DNA of 34,252 nucleotides, taken from assembly GCA_001970855.1 (NCBI GenBank), contig LSSN01000412.1, positions 1 through 34,252 of the forward strand. The letters run 5' to 3'. Every line of letters begins with the position of its first letter. Position 1 is the stretch's first letter. Source of the stretch: Smittium culicis. Lineage: Eukaryota; Kickxellomycota; Harpellomycetes; Harpellales; Legeriomycetaceae. The notes below the pieces were generated by a model. The model saw nothing but the letters and a program-made list of their open reading frames with translations, did no database searches and was not told where the DNA came from. Shown here one piece after another: positions 1 through 12,538 of this stretch. The translations under genes were made by a program, and so were the position numbers.

Positions 1-111
1 ACAGCGTTGCACTATCCTTGGTCGGGGATAGTGAAGGCAACGCCCAGCGATTCGGAGGACAGCGATTCCAGAGGAGGACCATCTAGAAACAGGAGGAACC
101 GATTCGTTTAG
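1..111 (+). pseudogene. Possible C-terminal end of a retroelement ORF, cut by the window edge
   Basis: Frame 1 is open from the first base to a TAG stop at 109-111 and reads as a polar tail (TALHYPWSGIVKATPSDSED followed by an Arg/Gly-rich end). Base composition is clearly richer in G+C than everything that follows to about 20 kb, which fits a younger inserted element. The LTR-like segment begins about 135 bp downstream, so the frame could be the end of a gag-pol polyprotein. I do not recognise a domain. The open frame is only 36 codons and overlaps a strong hairpin, so it could also be non-coding. Confidence 0.3.
4..43 (+). other. 14-bp bulged hairpin
   Basis: GCGTTG (4-9) pairs with CAACGC (38-43), and immediately inside it CACTATCC (10-17) pairs perfectly with GGATAGTG (26-33), closing an 8-nt loop (18-25). 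The only interruption is a 4-nt bulge, AAGG (34-37). This is a GC-containing 14-bp stem in a very AT-rich genome. It lies inside the possible ORF end and near the element edge. Its role is unknown. Confidence 0.6.
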
Positions 112-246
112 CATAGTCTGAGACATTATCTGTGCACAAGTCCAGCGTTCGACAGCATTACGGAGCTCAGCCGTTTAGCAGATTATTGTAGGAGAGCCAG
201 GTCGATCATTCCCACGTTTGGGTAGGAGCCTATTTTTTATTAATCC

Positions 247-477
247 TGTTAGATGTAGGCTCTGACTAGGAGCTCAATGATCTCAACGAATTCAATTTTG
301 TTGGAACGAGCTTAATTCAATGACTGCTTGTAACTTCAGTCATCTAGCCTACTTGAAGCAATGCCTGGGTGGATCTTTCGGATGGTAGATTGATCCCATT
401 TCCCTTTAGGTACGCAGCCGGTAGACCGGCAGAGGAATTTATTAGTATTAGAATATTAGTTTTTTTATGCCTTGCAC
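247..477 (+). mobile_element. LTR-like segment, copy 1 (putative retrotransposon 3' LTR)
   Basis: A segment starting TGTTAGATGTAGG (247) and ending near TGCCTTGCA (469-477) follows the possible coding end at 1-111, as an LTR would follow pol. Its second half (364-477) is repeated in inverted orientation at about 1356-1466, roughly 85% identical by eye, including a perfect 25-nt block ending at 460. A shorter match (ACGAGCTTAAT, about 307-317) shows that homology continues upstream across an indel of about 28 bp. The TG...CA borders are my inference. No second copy in the same orientation and no target-site duplication is visible in the window. Confidence 0.45.
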
Positions 478-1355
478 CGAATTTCTATTTTTTTAGTTTA
501 TATTACCGCATTTTTTCTTTTATTGCTATCGTACTAATAAAATTCCGGGATAATAAAAAAAAATCAAGCAAAATAATTTTTATAGATTAAAAAAATATTG
601 AATATAATTCATACTATTAATTATTCAGTAGAATATTACATATACGCATTATTCTAAATTTGGGATTTATTTTAGAATCTAAGGAGTTACAGAACATATA
701 ACTGAATATTCCTTCTCTATCCAATAAAAAAAATTTTTTTTTGCCAAGTAAATAGATTGGAAATGGAAATTACATTATCTAATCAACAATTAAAGCTATC
801 AATTTAAATATTATCATCACAATAGCTACAAGCTGAAACTAATTGATACCATATATCAGAACCCCCCAAATGTTAATAAAATTTTCAAGTTTGAATAAGG
901 AATATTAGTTCACAAATAAGCATGGGAATTTTCAGCAATAAGAATCTGGAAATAAAAAATTATCAATACTTGAGGTGAAATAAAAATACACAATAATTTC
1001 GAATTTTGTTTTTCATGATTTTAAGTCCTTAGCCCAAGATTAAAATTTAGTGCAAATTACGTATTATTTTGATAAAAAATAATTCAAAAATTACAATTTA
1101 GCTACAATAAAAAAGATTGTGAGAAAAATAAAAATAAAAGCGCTTGTATGGTGATTTCTTGTATTTTTCTAAAGCATAGTAATATACTGAAAATCCATCT
1201 ACTTTGAATATAAATACATAATTTTTACAGCTCACAACCAATTGAAAATTAAACTGATTATAATTTTACCTATTTATTTTTATTTCGCGAATAAAAAAGT
1301 TGATTAGTATTTCTAATATTGATATTCTAGTAGCAATTTATCTCAGCATTAAGTT
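478..1355. other. AT-rich spacer between inverted LTR-like copies
   Basis: About 880 bp of very AT-rich sequence with A and T runs. I see no open frame with protein-like composition, no RNA gene and no terminal repeat other than the two flanking LTR-like arms. Confidence 0.5.
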
Positions 1356-1510
1356 ACAAGGCATAAAAAGACTAATATTCTAATACTAATAAATTTCTCT
1401 GCCGGTATACCAGCTGCGTAACTATAAGAATTGGTATCAATCTAGCTACCGAAAGATTCGCCCAGGAATTTCTCCAAGCTCGTACATTAAGCTCGCTTGA
1501 ATTTAAACTT
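1356..1510 (-). mobile_element. LTR-like segment, copy 2 (inverted, decayed)
   Basis: The reverse complement matches copy 1 almost without gaps over 96 bases (1371-1466 against 364-460). The shared blocks are CCTGGG, ATCTTTCGG, TAGATTGAT, TACGCAGC, ACCGGCAGAG and a 25-nt block at 1371-1395. Homology goes on through GCATAAAAAG/CAAGG (1357-1370) and, after an indel, to the GAGCTTAA/GCGAGC block near 1488-1497. Copy 2 carries more A/T at differing sites, so it looks older or more mutated. A decayed minus-strand ORF lies just upstream in its own orientation (1905-2440), consistent with the 3' end of a second element. Confidence 0.55.
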
Positions 1511-1904
1511 GCTTTATTAATAATTTAAAGTATTGACTTGATAGAATGAGAAATTACAAACAAAAATTACAGGAAATTTTTATAGAACCTTAGAGTGAGA
1601 ATAGACTTTTTTTGATTGCGTATATAAATACTTCCTATTCATTTAGTATTTCCATATAACTTAACAATATTTTCTATTGAAACGATTGTTTTTTTGTAAT
1701 TCATATTAATAACCATTCATTCTTTGAATTTTTGACATAAATTACTCAGTTTCCTGAAAATAACTTATAGTTTATGAATTTCGATTGTGTTGTTTTAAGG
1801 CTGATTATGTTCTTACTAGTAAAGTTTAATTACTTTATTTCTTAGGTTGATTTTAAAATCATTATAGAGGATAAAAAAAGTTCTTTTTTTAGACTGATTT
1901 TTCA

Positions 1905-2440
1905 TCAAAAATAAACCCATCTTTCATCACATAAATCTGGGCCTAGACTTGTGGTCTCTTTATCGTTTAATAATTTGATAGGCTTCTTTAGAACTATTGG
2001 GTCAAATAAGTATATTATATTTTTAATTTGATACATATTTTCCAATAAAAAAAAAACATCTATACATTAGCGCTTAACCGTATATCACAAACCTAAAAAG
2101 CTTTTTGTAGTTCCGCTTTTGTTTACACTATACTGTAAGCGCGCAAGAGGATCGTTATTTAGTTTCACTGTTTTATTATTCCTCGAATAGTAAAATACAT
2201 TGTTGATAATTAGATTTTTATCACCAAAAACTTGTGAGAAAATATGTTTACTATCTATTTTTTTTATCAATATAATATATTGTTAGCTCCTACATTTAAA
2301 CTATTTAATAATTATTTTTTAACCTTTAGATGATTAAAAATATCCCACCATACACAAAGGGATTTTGGCAGTGCAAATAGAGCACCTTTCCTTTTACCCA
2401 AAATAGAAATTATGTGTAGATTTACTGTATACCCGAATTA
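1905..2440 (-). pseudogene. Decayed retroelement-like ORF, family not recognised
   Basis: Read on the minus strand, this stretch holds consecutive protein-like pieces in shifted frames. One piece near 2400-2340 contains GALFALPKSLCVWWDIF. A second, ending at 2085, is open for 61 codons and contains FGDKNLIINN and DPLARLQYSVNKSGTTK. A third (1905-2036) is open for 43 codons and contains NDKETTSLGPDLCDERW. Frameshifts and in-frame stops separate them. The composition (W, C, G, P, R codons in a region of more than 80% A+T) is unlike random AT-rich frames. The LTR-like copy 2 lies downstream on the same strand, so I infer the tail of a retroelement protein. I cannot name the domain. Confidence 0.4.
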
Positions 2441-2932
2441 GGAAATTATTTTTTTATAGCCTATTTAGCTTTTATTTTCATATTTTTAATAATCGTGTTT
2501 ATCAAGCGTTTTAATAATACAGCCAATTATATAAAAATTCAGCGCATTTTTCAGCTATATTATTTTATTTATACTTATTAGGAAATTATGGATCCAATGA
2601 AAAAAATATTTTTTGTATCATTGATTAATTAGTATACTCTTAATTTTCAATAAAGTATATATTAAAGATTAGCTCTAATAGAATTTTTTTTCCATTAAAT
2701 ACTTCCCATTCACGAGCTTCAGTTTATTTTTGAACAGATCAAAATATTTATCAATAGATTTATACAATTAATTTTAAAATAAATTTCTATTAAAATGGGA
2801 GAATCTTTACGAAGAGTGAACTTTTATGCATAAAGAGTTACAGTTTATGAAATTTCACATTTAATTAATACTCAGTAAATAAAATCTAGTATTTTTTTTA
2901 GATAATAATACCATCAGAATAAATTGGTAATA

Positions 2933-3130
2933 GACATACCTTACCAATTCCGCCAATAATAATTTAAACAATAATTTAATAAGACCAATAATTATAAGCT
3001 GTAACAAAGTGATTTCTTCGTTTAGAATCTTCCAAATGAATTTTGCTCCTCGAAAGAGTCCCCTGAAAGATGAAAATAAAAGCGATAAATTAAAGAAAAG
3101 TGAAGATTCTCTCATTAGCCGATACATTTA
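2933..3130. pseudogene. Coding-like island, strand uncertain
   Basis: Both strands are open here. The plus strand reads about 64 codons without an ATG start, ending at a TAA near 3130, and contains FRIFQMNFAPRKSPLKDENK, a polar, protein-like stretch. The minus strand is open for 88 codons (2861-3127) and gives a very hydrophobic protein. Local G+C is higher than in the flanks. I favour the plus-strand reading as a transposon fragment, but neither is a credible intact gene. Confidence 0.2.
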
Positions 3131-6100
3131 ATATTCCATTTGTTCATATTTTAATAAATACCGCTGATTTACTTCTAGGTATATATCGATAAAAACAATC
3201 TTAAACATAACTAAAATTCTGAATAATATTGATTTGTAGCTATTTGTGCACTAGTAATTAATTTAAAGACTAACTGAGATATAAATTTTATTGTTAATCA
3301 CAAAAACCCTCTGATACCACGTTAATTATGCTTTTTTTAATAGCTATAGCCTTGAATAATTCACAAAATAAAAACCAGCTTATTAACATTAGCCAATCTT
3401 CTTTTAGACAATATAAAATTAATTTGTGTAAATTTAATACTAGATATCTTTGAGAACTTTACCATATAGCTTGAAATTATTGCATTTTAGATACCTTCGT
3501 TTTGATTTATTATAAATACTGGATTTGTAAAAATAAAAAAAAATATTGACTAAGGTGATAGATTTGTTTTAAAATTATATATGAATTTTAAAAATCGTTT
3601 GAAAATAAACATTATTATTCGTTTTTTTTTTTGTGCCTCAATTAAAAAAGAAATTCATATCTGATACTATATTGTCTAAATCATTCGAATTATTTGAAGT
3701 GGCAAAATTTGGTGCGATTTGAAAAAATGAAAATACATATTATGTAAGAGCGATTTTCCCCAAAATTATATTTTAAAATATCCTATCATTATTTTAGGAT
3801 TTCGAGTAATATCTTTAAAAAGTGAATAACTATTATATTAATCATTTTTTTACTCGCTATTACAATCTGATAAAAAAAGTCATTTTTCACACACTTCAGT
3901 CACTCTTTAAATTTGTATGAAAATCTAAAGATATAAATTTATTATGACTTCTGTTCAAAAAAAACCGCCCTTTATAAGATGCATTTTTTATTTCTACAAA
4001 GCCTCATCTCATAAAACATTCAAAAAAAAAAAAAAACTATAGACTAAAATCATAATCAAAGGTATTTAAATCCATCCAATATTGTTATATTTGATGTTCT
4101 AGGCCATTATTTGGCCAATTTTTTCACTTAAGGCGTTATTAAACGTAGAAAATTTGATTTTCAAAAATAAAAAATATATTTATTTTACGCGGTTACATTA
4201 GTGTCCCTTTAACTATACGTTAACATAAAAGTTATTTAATATATATATATATGTGTGTGTGATTATTTGGAGGAGCAGAACTTCTCTTATTAAGTTTTTC
4301 CTTATTAATAACATTGCATTTATTTTTAAATCATAATAGTAAAAATAATCATATTGTTCATCTGATACAACCAATTTCTTTACCTTATTAAATAAGCACA
4401 TAGAATTTTGAAGAAAAAGAGTTCTGCTTCCCCCGAAGAAAATACCATATATATCGATTAGAATTTTCTTAATCTTAATAAAGTCAACACTTTAAAGTCA
4501 CATTTTTTTTATAACAAATAACATATATATAATTTAAATTACAATAATAAAATAGATTTAAAAATTAAAATTTACTAAAAAAACTATCAAAAAAATAGCC
4601 ACGAGCTTATAGTATTGTGAATTAAATAAAAAAAAATATTGAATTTATTAATGCTTTACAGTATACAATATGTAAATTATAATTAGTATAATAGTATACT
4701 TATGCTTCTTATTTGATTATTATACTAAATTTAATTAAATAGAGCTCAGTATCATTGTAAAATAATTCAATATTTTTAAATATTATTGTACTTACTGTTA
4801 AAAAAATAGAATTGAGGTCTATTCTTATTGGTATACGAATGATAGTTATTTATCAATTTTTACATAATAAACATCTTCTCTTAATAAATAAATAAACTGA
4901 TGATAACTTATGAACGTGACTAATCTGAGATAGATTGTTGTATATTTTTTTAAAATAAAAAACAGAATAATTTGTTATACGTAATTAATGAATTGGAGTA
5001 TTTAGCTTATTAATAATTCTGCTTTAATTGATAGATTATATAAAGTTGATATTTATGAACCAAAAATTATCTAATTTATTAATATAACTTTTAACACTGT
5101 CCTATAATTTGAAAAAATAAGATAAAATAACTAATTATCTTAAATCTACAAAATATGAATTTCATGCTTTAAATTAAAAACCTTATATTAAGTAAAAATA
5201 TGATTTTTATAATATTATTTATTGAATTATTTAAAATAAAATTATTTGGAAGTCTACAAAATTATTTAATACATGTAAAAAATGTGCTGAAATTTACTTT
5301 TTTGGTTAAATTTCTATATTAATAACACATCTTTTAGCATAGGAGTTTAAAACTTCATTTTTATGAATATTTAGTATATTTTGTTGAAAAATTCTTCATT
5401 ATTTTTAGATTATTCACAAAAAAATTTCTATTGAATTAAAATAATTACAATATACACAGGGAAAATTAAATAATAACAAAAACTAGATTATTTGAGGATA
5501 TTTAATCTATTTATAATAAAATAATTTGTATTTTCCTTTTTTTCGCCTATTTTATTATAAGAATATCCGAAATAGAATTTATAAACCATCAAATAATTAA
5601 TTTAAATAATAAATATCATCAGTATGTACTCTTAATATTCGCTGTAATTTTTAATTTTAGATTGGCCTAGAGTCTGAAATTAATAGCTATTATTTTAAGA
5701 TACTATGTAAAAATACTTAAAAAATATTTTTTGTTTATAATAAATGAAAATCAGTAAAATGGATAATGTCTAAAAAAAATTAATTATTACAGTATAATTA
5801 TAGAAAAATAAAAATATTTGCATAATTTTGAGGTGAAAAAATAAAAAATTATATTCCAAAAATACATATATTTCATTTTTCATCATGATTTTTTTACAAA
5901 GAAAAAATGTCGAATTATTTATAAAATATAATCGCTAAAATATAAAAACAAAATATTTTTTCCTATCTAAAAAAACCTTTCATTATTCACAGATATCACT
6001 AATGTCAAAAAAATTATAATGTATTTAAAAATAAAGTTAATTTTTAAGTTTTATACACAAAATACTATAATAATATAAATTAACTCTACTATTTCACAGT

Positions 6101-9100
6101 AATTCAACTTTAAAGTAGTCGCTAAGGTTAAAATAAAATGTGATTATCGTTTCTTTATTATTTTTTTGCGTCATTTACAATATATCTAGGATTTTTTGCA
6201 TGGGTATTTTAATTTATTTTCAATAATTTTGCGTTTTTATTTACCACAATTTTATTACGTTATTGTTTATATAATGTTTGATTTCAAGATCATTAAAACA
6301 GATTGATAATTTAATTTTATTAAAATATATACTTTTATAAAAAATTTGATCTTTTCTAAAGATACTCTATTATTATTTAAATAAATCAGTCGATATTTTA
6401 TCAATCAAAGAAAAAGATTTTTCTTTGTGTTTTAATCATGCTGGAGAATGGCTATAAATATTTCATCTTTAATTTATTTTGCCTAAATAATTTTTTAATT
6501 TCCTCTCTGTGGTATTTCGTAACAGATTATATGTTATTAGCTAAAAATAATTTCATAATTTACTTATTATAAAAATATTAATGCTTTATAATAATGATTT
6601 TAAGGAATATTTAAAAATTAGTCTCAGCTCTATATTAATAGGAACAAGTTTTAATTTCCAGGATCATATTGCGGAAATTATTTTATAAAGCTTCATTAAT
6701 AGACGCTTATGACACTTTAAACTATAATAATTTTTATAAAGATGCATATAGGCGATTTAGTGTCATAAAAATTTAGCATTCGATAATTATTTTATCTAAA
6801 AGAAAATACTTAATATCAGGTACTGGGCTGAATTATAGACCTCATGAGCTAAATAATTGAATTTCGGCAATTTTTAACAGTAAATTTCATAAAAATATTG
6901 AATCATTTTAACGAATGATAGAAAAAGCAAAGTTGAACGCAGTTTTGGAAATTTATAAACTATTTTAATTTTTTATTTGAATAATTCTCTAAAAATATGG
7001 ACAATATAATGAAATAAGCTCTGAAATTCAATTTTTAGTTTGAAAAAATTCTTTGTCTATATTATTTATTATTTAAAAAATGAATATAACATTTATTTAT
7101 TCTAGAAATACTTTTAATTTAATTAATTACTATTTCTAGTTTTATTATGAAATAAATATAAATACTAAATTTAAATTTCCTATTAAACCTTAACCAAGAT
7201 GTTTATTTTATTATAAATCTGTGACTGTTTTTTTGATATTTAAATATTTTTATAGCTTTTACTATCCTCAATTTTATTGAAATCATAAAAACCGCTATTA
7301 AAAAATCGATAAAATTCCACTGATTATTACCAATTTTTTGCTTTTATTTAATCCTAAGCTTATTGATAATGATTAATTTTCAATATTTGCTACTCTTGGA
7401 TTAAATTATATTTATAAATTCTTGGTTTTAAATGTTCAAATAACTATTTTTTTATTAATGAATGTTTGCTAGCTTCGAAAAATAATAAAAAAATGAAATA
7501 AAATCTAAAACTGGTCCTTAAATTTTGATAGAATATATAAATAAGATAGTTGATAGTATATTATTACTAAGAATTGGATATTAAATTTAAATGTATAGCC
7601 TTTTTATTGAGTATTATCCCATTATAAATAAATAAAAATTATAATTTATTCAATTTTTGATTTTAATTTTAAAATAGCAACAATAAATTAAAGCCAAATT
7701 GAAGATAAAATTGCAACCCCTAGAATTCGGGTTTAATTTTCAATTTAAATAGAAAAAAATTATATAGAAAAATTAATAAAATAGTTTCTCTAAGCCTATT
7801 TATTGAACTCATTTTAAAGAATTTATTTTTAAATAAATATTACTCGAAACATCTATAGTTTATTACAACTTTCTAGTAAAAATAGAAAATATATACTTAT
7901 CTTCAGATTCTAACCTGTATTATTATGCAAAAAAAAAAAACCTTTTAAAAATATATGAGATTTTAATTTTCTATTTAATTTTTGTAAATTAGTCATTAAA
8001 ATTTTATAAATAATCGTATTAATATCCAGTTTCGCCTTGTTAATTAGATTCGATTAACCCATAAGTATATTAAAAATAAATCAATAGTTTAATATTTGAT
8101 TTATATATCAAAATAAGCAATCAATCTTTTTTTATAGCATTTTATATTCTAAATATTGTTTAGAAGGTGTTTTGAATCGGTAATTTTTTTTTTTTTGTTA
8201 CAGAGAATTTTTTTTATACAAAGCTCAGATTTTTTATTGTATATTTAAAGTTGGCATGAATTTTGCGCTTAATAGAATTATTTATCTAATTAAGATGGTT
8301 TCAGCTTTATAATTTCAATAAATTCCCTTGCAAGATAATTGTAATTTTTTTTAACTTTTCAGAGTATTCTTGTAAATGAATTTTTAGAGCTTTGAAATTT
8401 GGAAATTTCAATATTTGCACAGAGCATCTTGAGTAAAATATTTTGATTTTAGTAAAAAAAAAAATTATATTAAAACAATCATTTTTTCATGCTTTTATTT
8501 ATCATTTATGATGTAGAGCATTAAAATCTATTATATTTTAATTTCAAAAAAAAAAATAAATAAAATAATCCAGTTTATTATAGGTTACGAAAAAAAAAAA
8601 TTAATCATTAATTAAAAATAATAGGAAATAATCAAGTATTTATAATATTTAATCTGAATATCTTTCAAATTCTGGTACTCCTCCAACAAATTGCATTCAA
8701 GCCCTAAACTACGTATTAACATATTTTATTATCATTATTTAAATACGATACTTTAAATTTAACAAATAAAAATTTTTTATCTGAATATTTGCAAATGCTT
8801 TAGAATTAAATATATCGATTAAAAATTTAACTATTATAACGATATAATATACCCAATGAATATTCAGCTCTTTTTTATTCGTACTTTCTAGATGTGAAAA
8901 TAAAAAAATACTACGGAAATAGTTGAAATTTAGAAAATTATAATTATTATCAACTTGAAATAATTTAATTTTAGAAAATGCGGTGTTTTAAAACAAATAA
9001 AAATACTCTTTTCTTAAAAATTTTGGCTTATATTTTAAAGCAAGATCTTTTGTGAAATTTATTTACCAAGTCATAACCCCAAGAACATATGAATTAAAGA

Positions 9101-12100
9101 ATTACCGTTATATAATCACCTAAATAAACATTTACTTATATAATCACCGAAATAAGAATTGCTTATAAACTGAATTTTACAAATTTACTTATATTGATCA
9201 TTAATGAAAAAAGATAAATTATAAATTAAATATATCTAAAATACATCTAATTAAATCTCTAAAGCCTGGAATTGAAAAATATTTTCTTTTAAAGGCCGAA
9301 AATTTACACATTTTTTAAACATTAATATATTTATAAAATTACTGTAGTTTCTGCATGAATATTTGAAAAATCCATAAAAATAATATTATTCGACTGGGCG
9401 TGTTGCAAATATTAAATAAATTACTGTGATTAATAAAAAAAATCTATTTTTATATTTAGAGATATTTTTTAAAATAAATAATATCATTTTACCTCATATT
9501 TGAGTATATTTGGCTACTTTGATTACAAATTAATACACCGAATTAATAATTCCTTCGTTCTGAATCTCACATTTATTCAGTACCAATCTTATAATACCGT
9601 AAGCCTTAAAAATAAACTGTTATTTTTATATCTGATTAATTATTTAAAGTTATAAAAAAAAGCTTGAATATGCTCCAATTTAATATTATGAATATTTTGA
9701 GTTTGATTTTATTAAAATTTCATGATAAGTATTCCAAAAAATATATCGTAAATTTATTTTGGTAAATTAATAGTTAAATATCAATATTCTATTAAAGTTA
9801 ATCTTCTGATTATAAGTTAGCTTTTATAGTTTTTTTTTTGAATGATAATATTTATTCAATTAAATTAAAATATTAATTTTATTAAATGTAAATTTTAATA
9901 AAGCTAATAAATTATTTTCAAGAATATAAAAAAATTTTCTGGCAGAAAAATATATCGTCACTTTTGTAATCAGAATTGCGTTACTATTGAAATTTTGCTA
10001 CTAAACTAAAATTTATTCCCTAAAAATGCAAAAATCTTAACTTACTAAAGTTGGGGTATAAGGAATTTCAAAAATTTTACTAAAGCATCATTCTCAAAAA
10101 CGCCGTCACATTATGTTTTAAATTTATTGCAATAAAAAATTATATTTTATCCTTAAATTTCATCAGTGTAAGTTTAATAAATGAATTTATCTTTTACTGA
10201 TCTTCTAAATTGATCAATAAAAATTTTTTATATATTAATATGTTTCAAAATTAAGCGTTGCTAGTTAAGTAGATTTGGGAGACTTGATTTTATTAAATTC
10301 ATATGTTTTCTTTATTTTTTTATTCTTTATATAATAAATTTACATTTATTTTTAAAAAATATTAATCTCATCAATATTTCTCCTATAATTAGTCATGCTA
10401 TTTATTAAAATGATTTATTTATATTTTACTATGATAGTATGAACTATAAATCTCTCTCACTCGAATCTATAAGCTTTTTTTGAATATTATGATGTCAAAA
10501 TCGAGTAATTTACATTTATTTACTTATTTTCCAATGTTCATTTTTATTAAACTTATTTGTATTTACACTCTATAACATACAAAATAAATTATATATTTAT
10601 AACAATAATATATGAGAAGTACGAAAATTGATACAGAGGGAATGACACATTTAATTACTGCTAAAAATATTTTTTAATACTGGATCAATAGAAAAAAGGA
10701 AAAATTTTTATTAATAAGAGTATCTTCTATTAATGCTATTAGAATTCCATCTAATTTTTTTAAAAGTTATTATTTCAATCGAAAAAAAATTTTTTCACCA
10801 GAAAGTATATAAATTTTTGCGCAGCTTCAGTTTTCGCCTTTTAAATACTCCAAATTGCTATTTCTTACAGTATATCTAAAATTTTCGAATTTTAATTAAA
10901 CAAATAAAAAATTCGAATACAATTTTAGCGTTAATTACACTGATTATTTCGAATTAAACTGTATTTGGATTGTTGGTAAACTGAAAAATGAGCTTTCAGA
11001 ATTATTTAACCATCCTGGTGTCGAAAAAAATGTGTTATATTTTCCTTTTTTGATTATTACTTTTTACATTCTTTTTATTTGACTAAAATACTCTTATTGC
11101 AAATTATTGATTAATTTAATGCATTAATGTGTTAATAGTAAGTTTATAAAATTGCTATTCATCTTTGAATCTAAATACAATTATTATATTTTAAGAAAAT
11201 TTAATATCAGATCAATATTTTTAAATTTAATAACTTTACCCAAAATTAGGTTGAACTATCATTTTTATTGAAAATTTTAATTATTAATCAAATTTAGATC
11301 CTTTTTAAAAATCCACACATAGATATTAATAGAAATTATAGTTTTACCTTAAATAATTAGTAATAATTAATAAATTACAGAGATTTTTTAATAAACTACT
11401 TAAATAACAAATAATCTCTAATTTTAAATTAAGAGATTTTTTTATGAAAATTCAAAGAATCAATAGTACCTGCTTTAGATAATTATAACGCGTTATTTTA
11501 CAAGATTTAAAAAATAAAGTTATTATTTCAATAATATTTATTCAGTACCTGAACTATAGTATATTTCCATTTTTTAAGGATATGATTTAAACTTATACTT
11601 TTTTCCCACTTATCTAATTTTTTTTAATTTGAAAATATTTTGTTACTAATTTAAAATTAAGGATAAATTATTTAAAAAAAATACACATTTGTCTGTCTCA
11701 CATTTATCGAAACTTTCTTTATAAAATTGTATATTTAATCCTTCGTACCATCAAAAATACCATCTCAACATCTAGTTTGTCGAATTATCTTGATTGTGTA
11801 ACTAAATTTATAAGTTGTTTTTACTTTGAGATTATTATGTAGTATTTAGCCCAGTAACACATTCAGGTTTAGGGGGGGGGGTAGTTATGAACAGTAGTTA
11901 TAAAAAATAAGTATTTTATGATTTTTCTTGTTTATTAAAGTTTTTATTATTATTTTGAAATAAATTGGTGCTCTTCAAGATCCCAATTAATACATTTTAT
12001 AATAAGTAAATGATTTATGTAAATTTCAGATTACATAAAATAAAAAAAACCCCCCTTTTAATGGAAAAAAAATATCAAACGAAATCAAAAATCACTGAAG

Positions 12101-12538
12101 ATATCTTATAGCTATAAAATAAAGTTTAATAGCCCCACAAAGATCTCATCTCAAGTTTTTTCTGATATTAATATAAAGTTTACTTATCTGGATATTTCGT
12201 TATTAATTAGTCAAATCAAAAATTAAACTTTTTTATATAATTTATATTTATTTTATATTTTATTTTCAACAATAAATTTCCTTTATAAAAAAGGAATAGG
12301 AATTTTCGACTACAAAGAGAATTTTATTCTTGTGTGAATAGAACCGATTGCCCTTTTAAAAAGGCACCAAATTATTATTACGAAATCAAAGATTATCTAA
12401 AAAGTATTTGTTATCTTTTGAAAGTCCTTTTTTGTTTGATTTAAATTTACTAGTAATATTTATTTGCTTATTCATAGAGTTTTAGTTTTCTCATTGAACA
12501 TTTAGATACTTTTTATATTAATTTGATAAATATTACTA
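3131..12538. other. Extremely AT-rich gene-free tract
   Basis: About 9.4 kb of A/T homopolymers and short AT words with dense stops in all frames. The only protein-like scraps are a 36-codon minus-strand frame at 8612-8722 (contains GLECNLLEEYQNLKDIQIK), a short minus-strand scrap near 9535-9603, and a 60-codon plus-strand frame without a start at 10900-11082 (contains KLKNELSELFNHPGVEKNV). These look like remnants rather than genes. No tRNA, rRNA or long repeat array was seen. Confidence 0.55.
11872..11881 (+). repeat. G10 homopolymer
   Basis: Ten consecutive G bases followed by TAG, striking in a region that is otherwise almost entirely A and T. A second run of ten G, again followed by TA, occurs at 26783-26792. 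Confidence 0.9.

Noticed and set aside
369..590. 73-codon plus-strand frame
   Set aside because: It overlaps the LTR-like segment, and its second half is low-complexity hydrophobic sequence from AT-rich DNA.
4213..4434. 62-codon minus-strand frame flanked by short inverted words (AGCAGAACT at 4274-4282 and its complement at 4420-4428)
   Set aside because: The arms match over only about nine bases, no target duplication is seen, and the frame includes a translated TA/TG microsatellite.
6707..6768. 10-bp inverted repeat TTATGACACT / AGTGTCATAA
   Set aside because: The arms are short with a wide gap; expected by chance in AT-rich DNA of this length.
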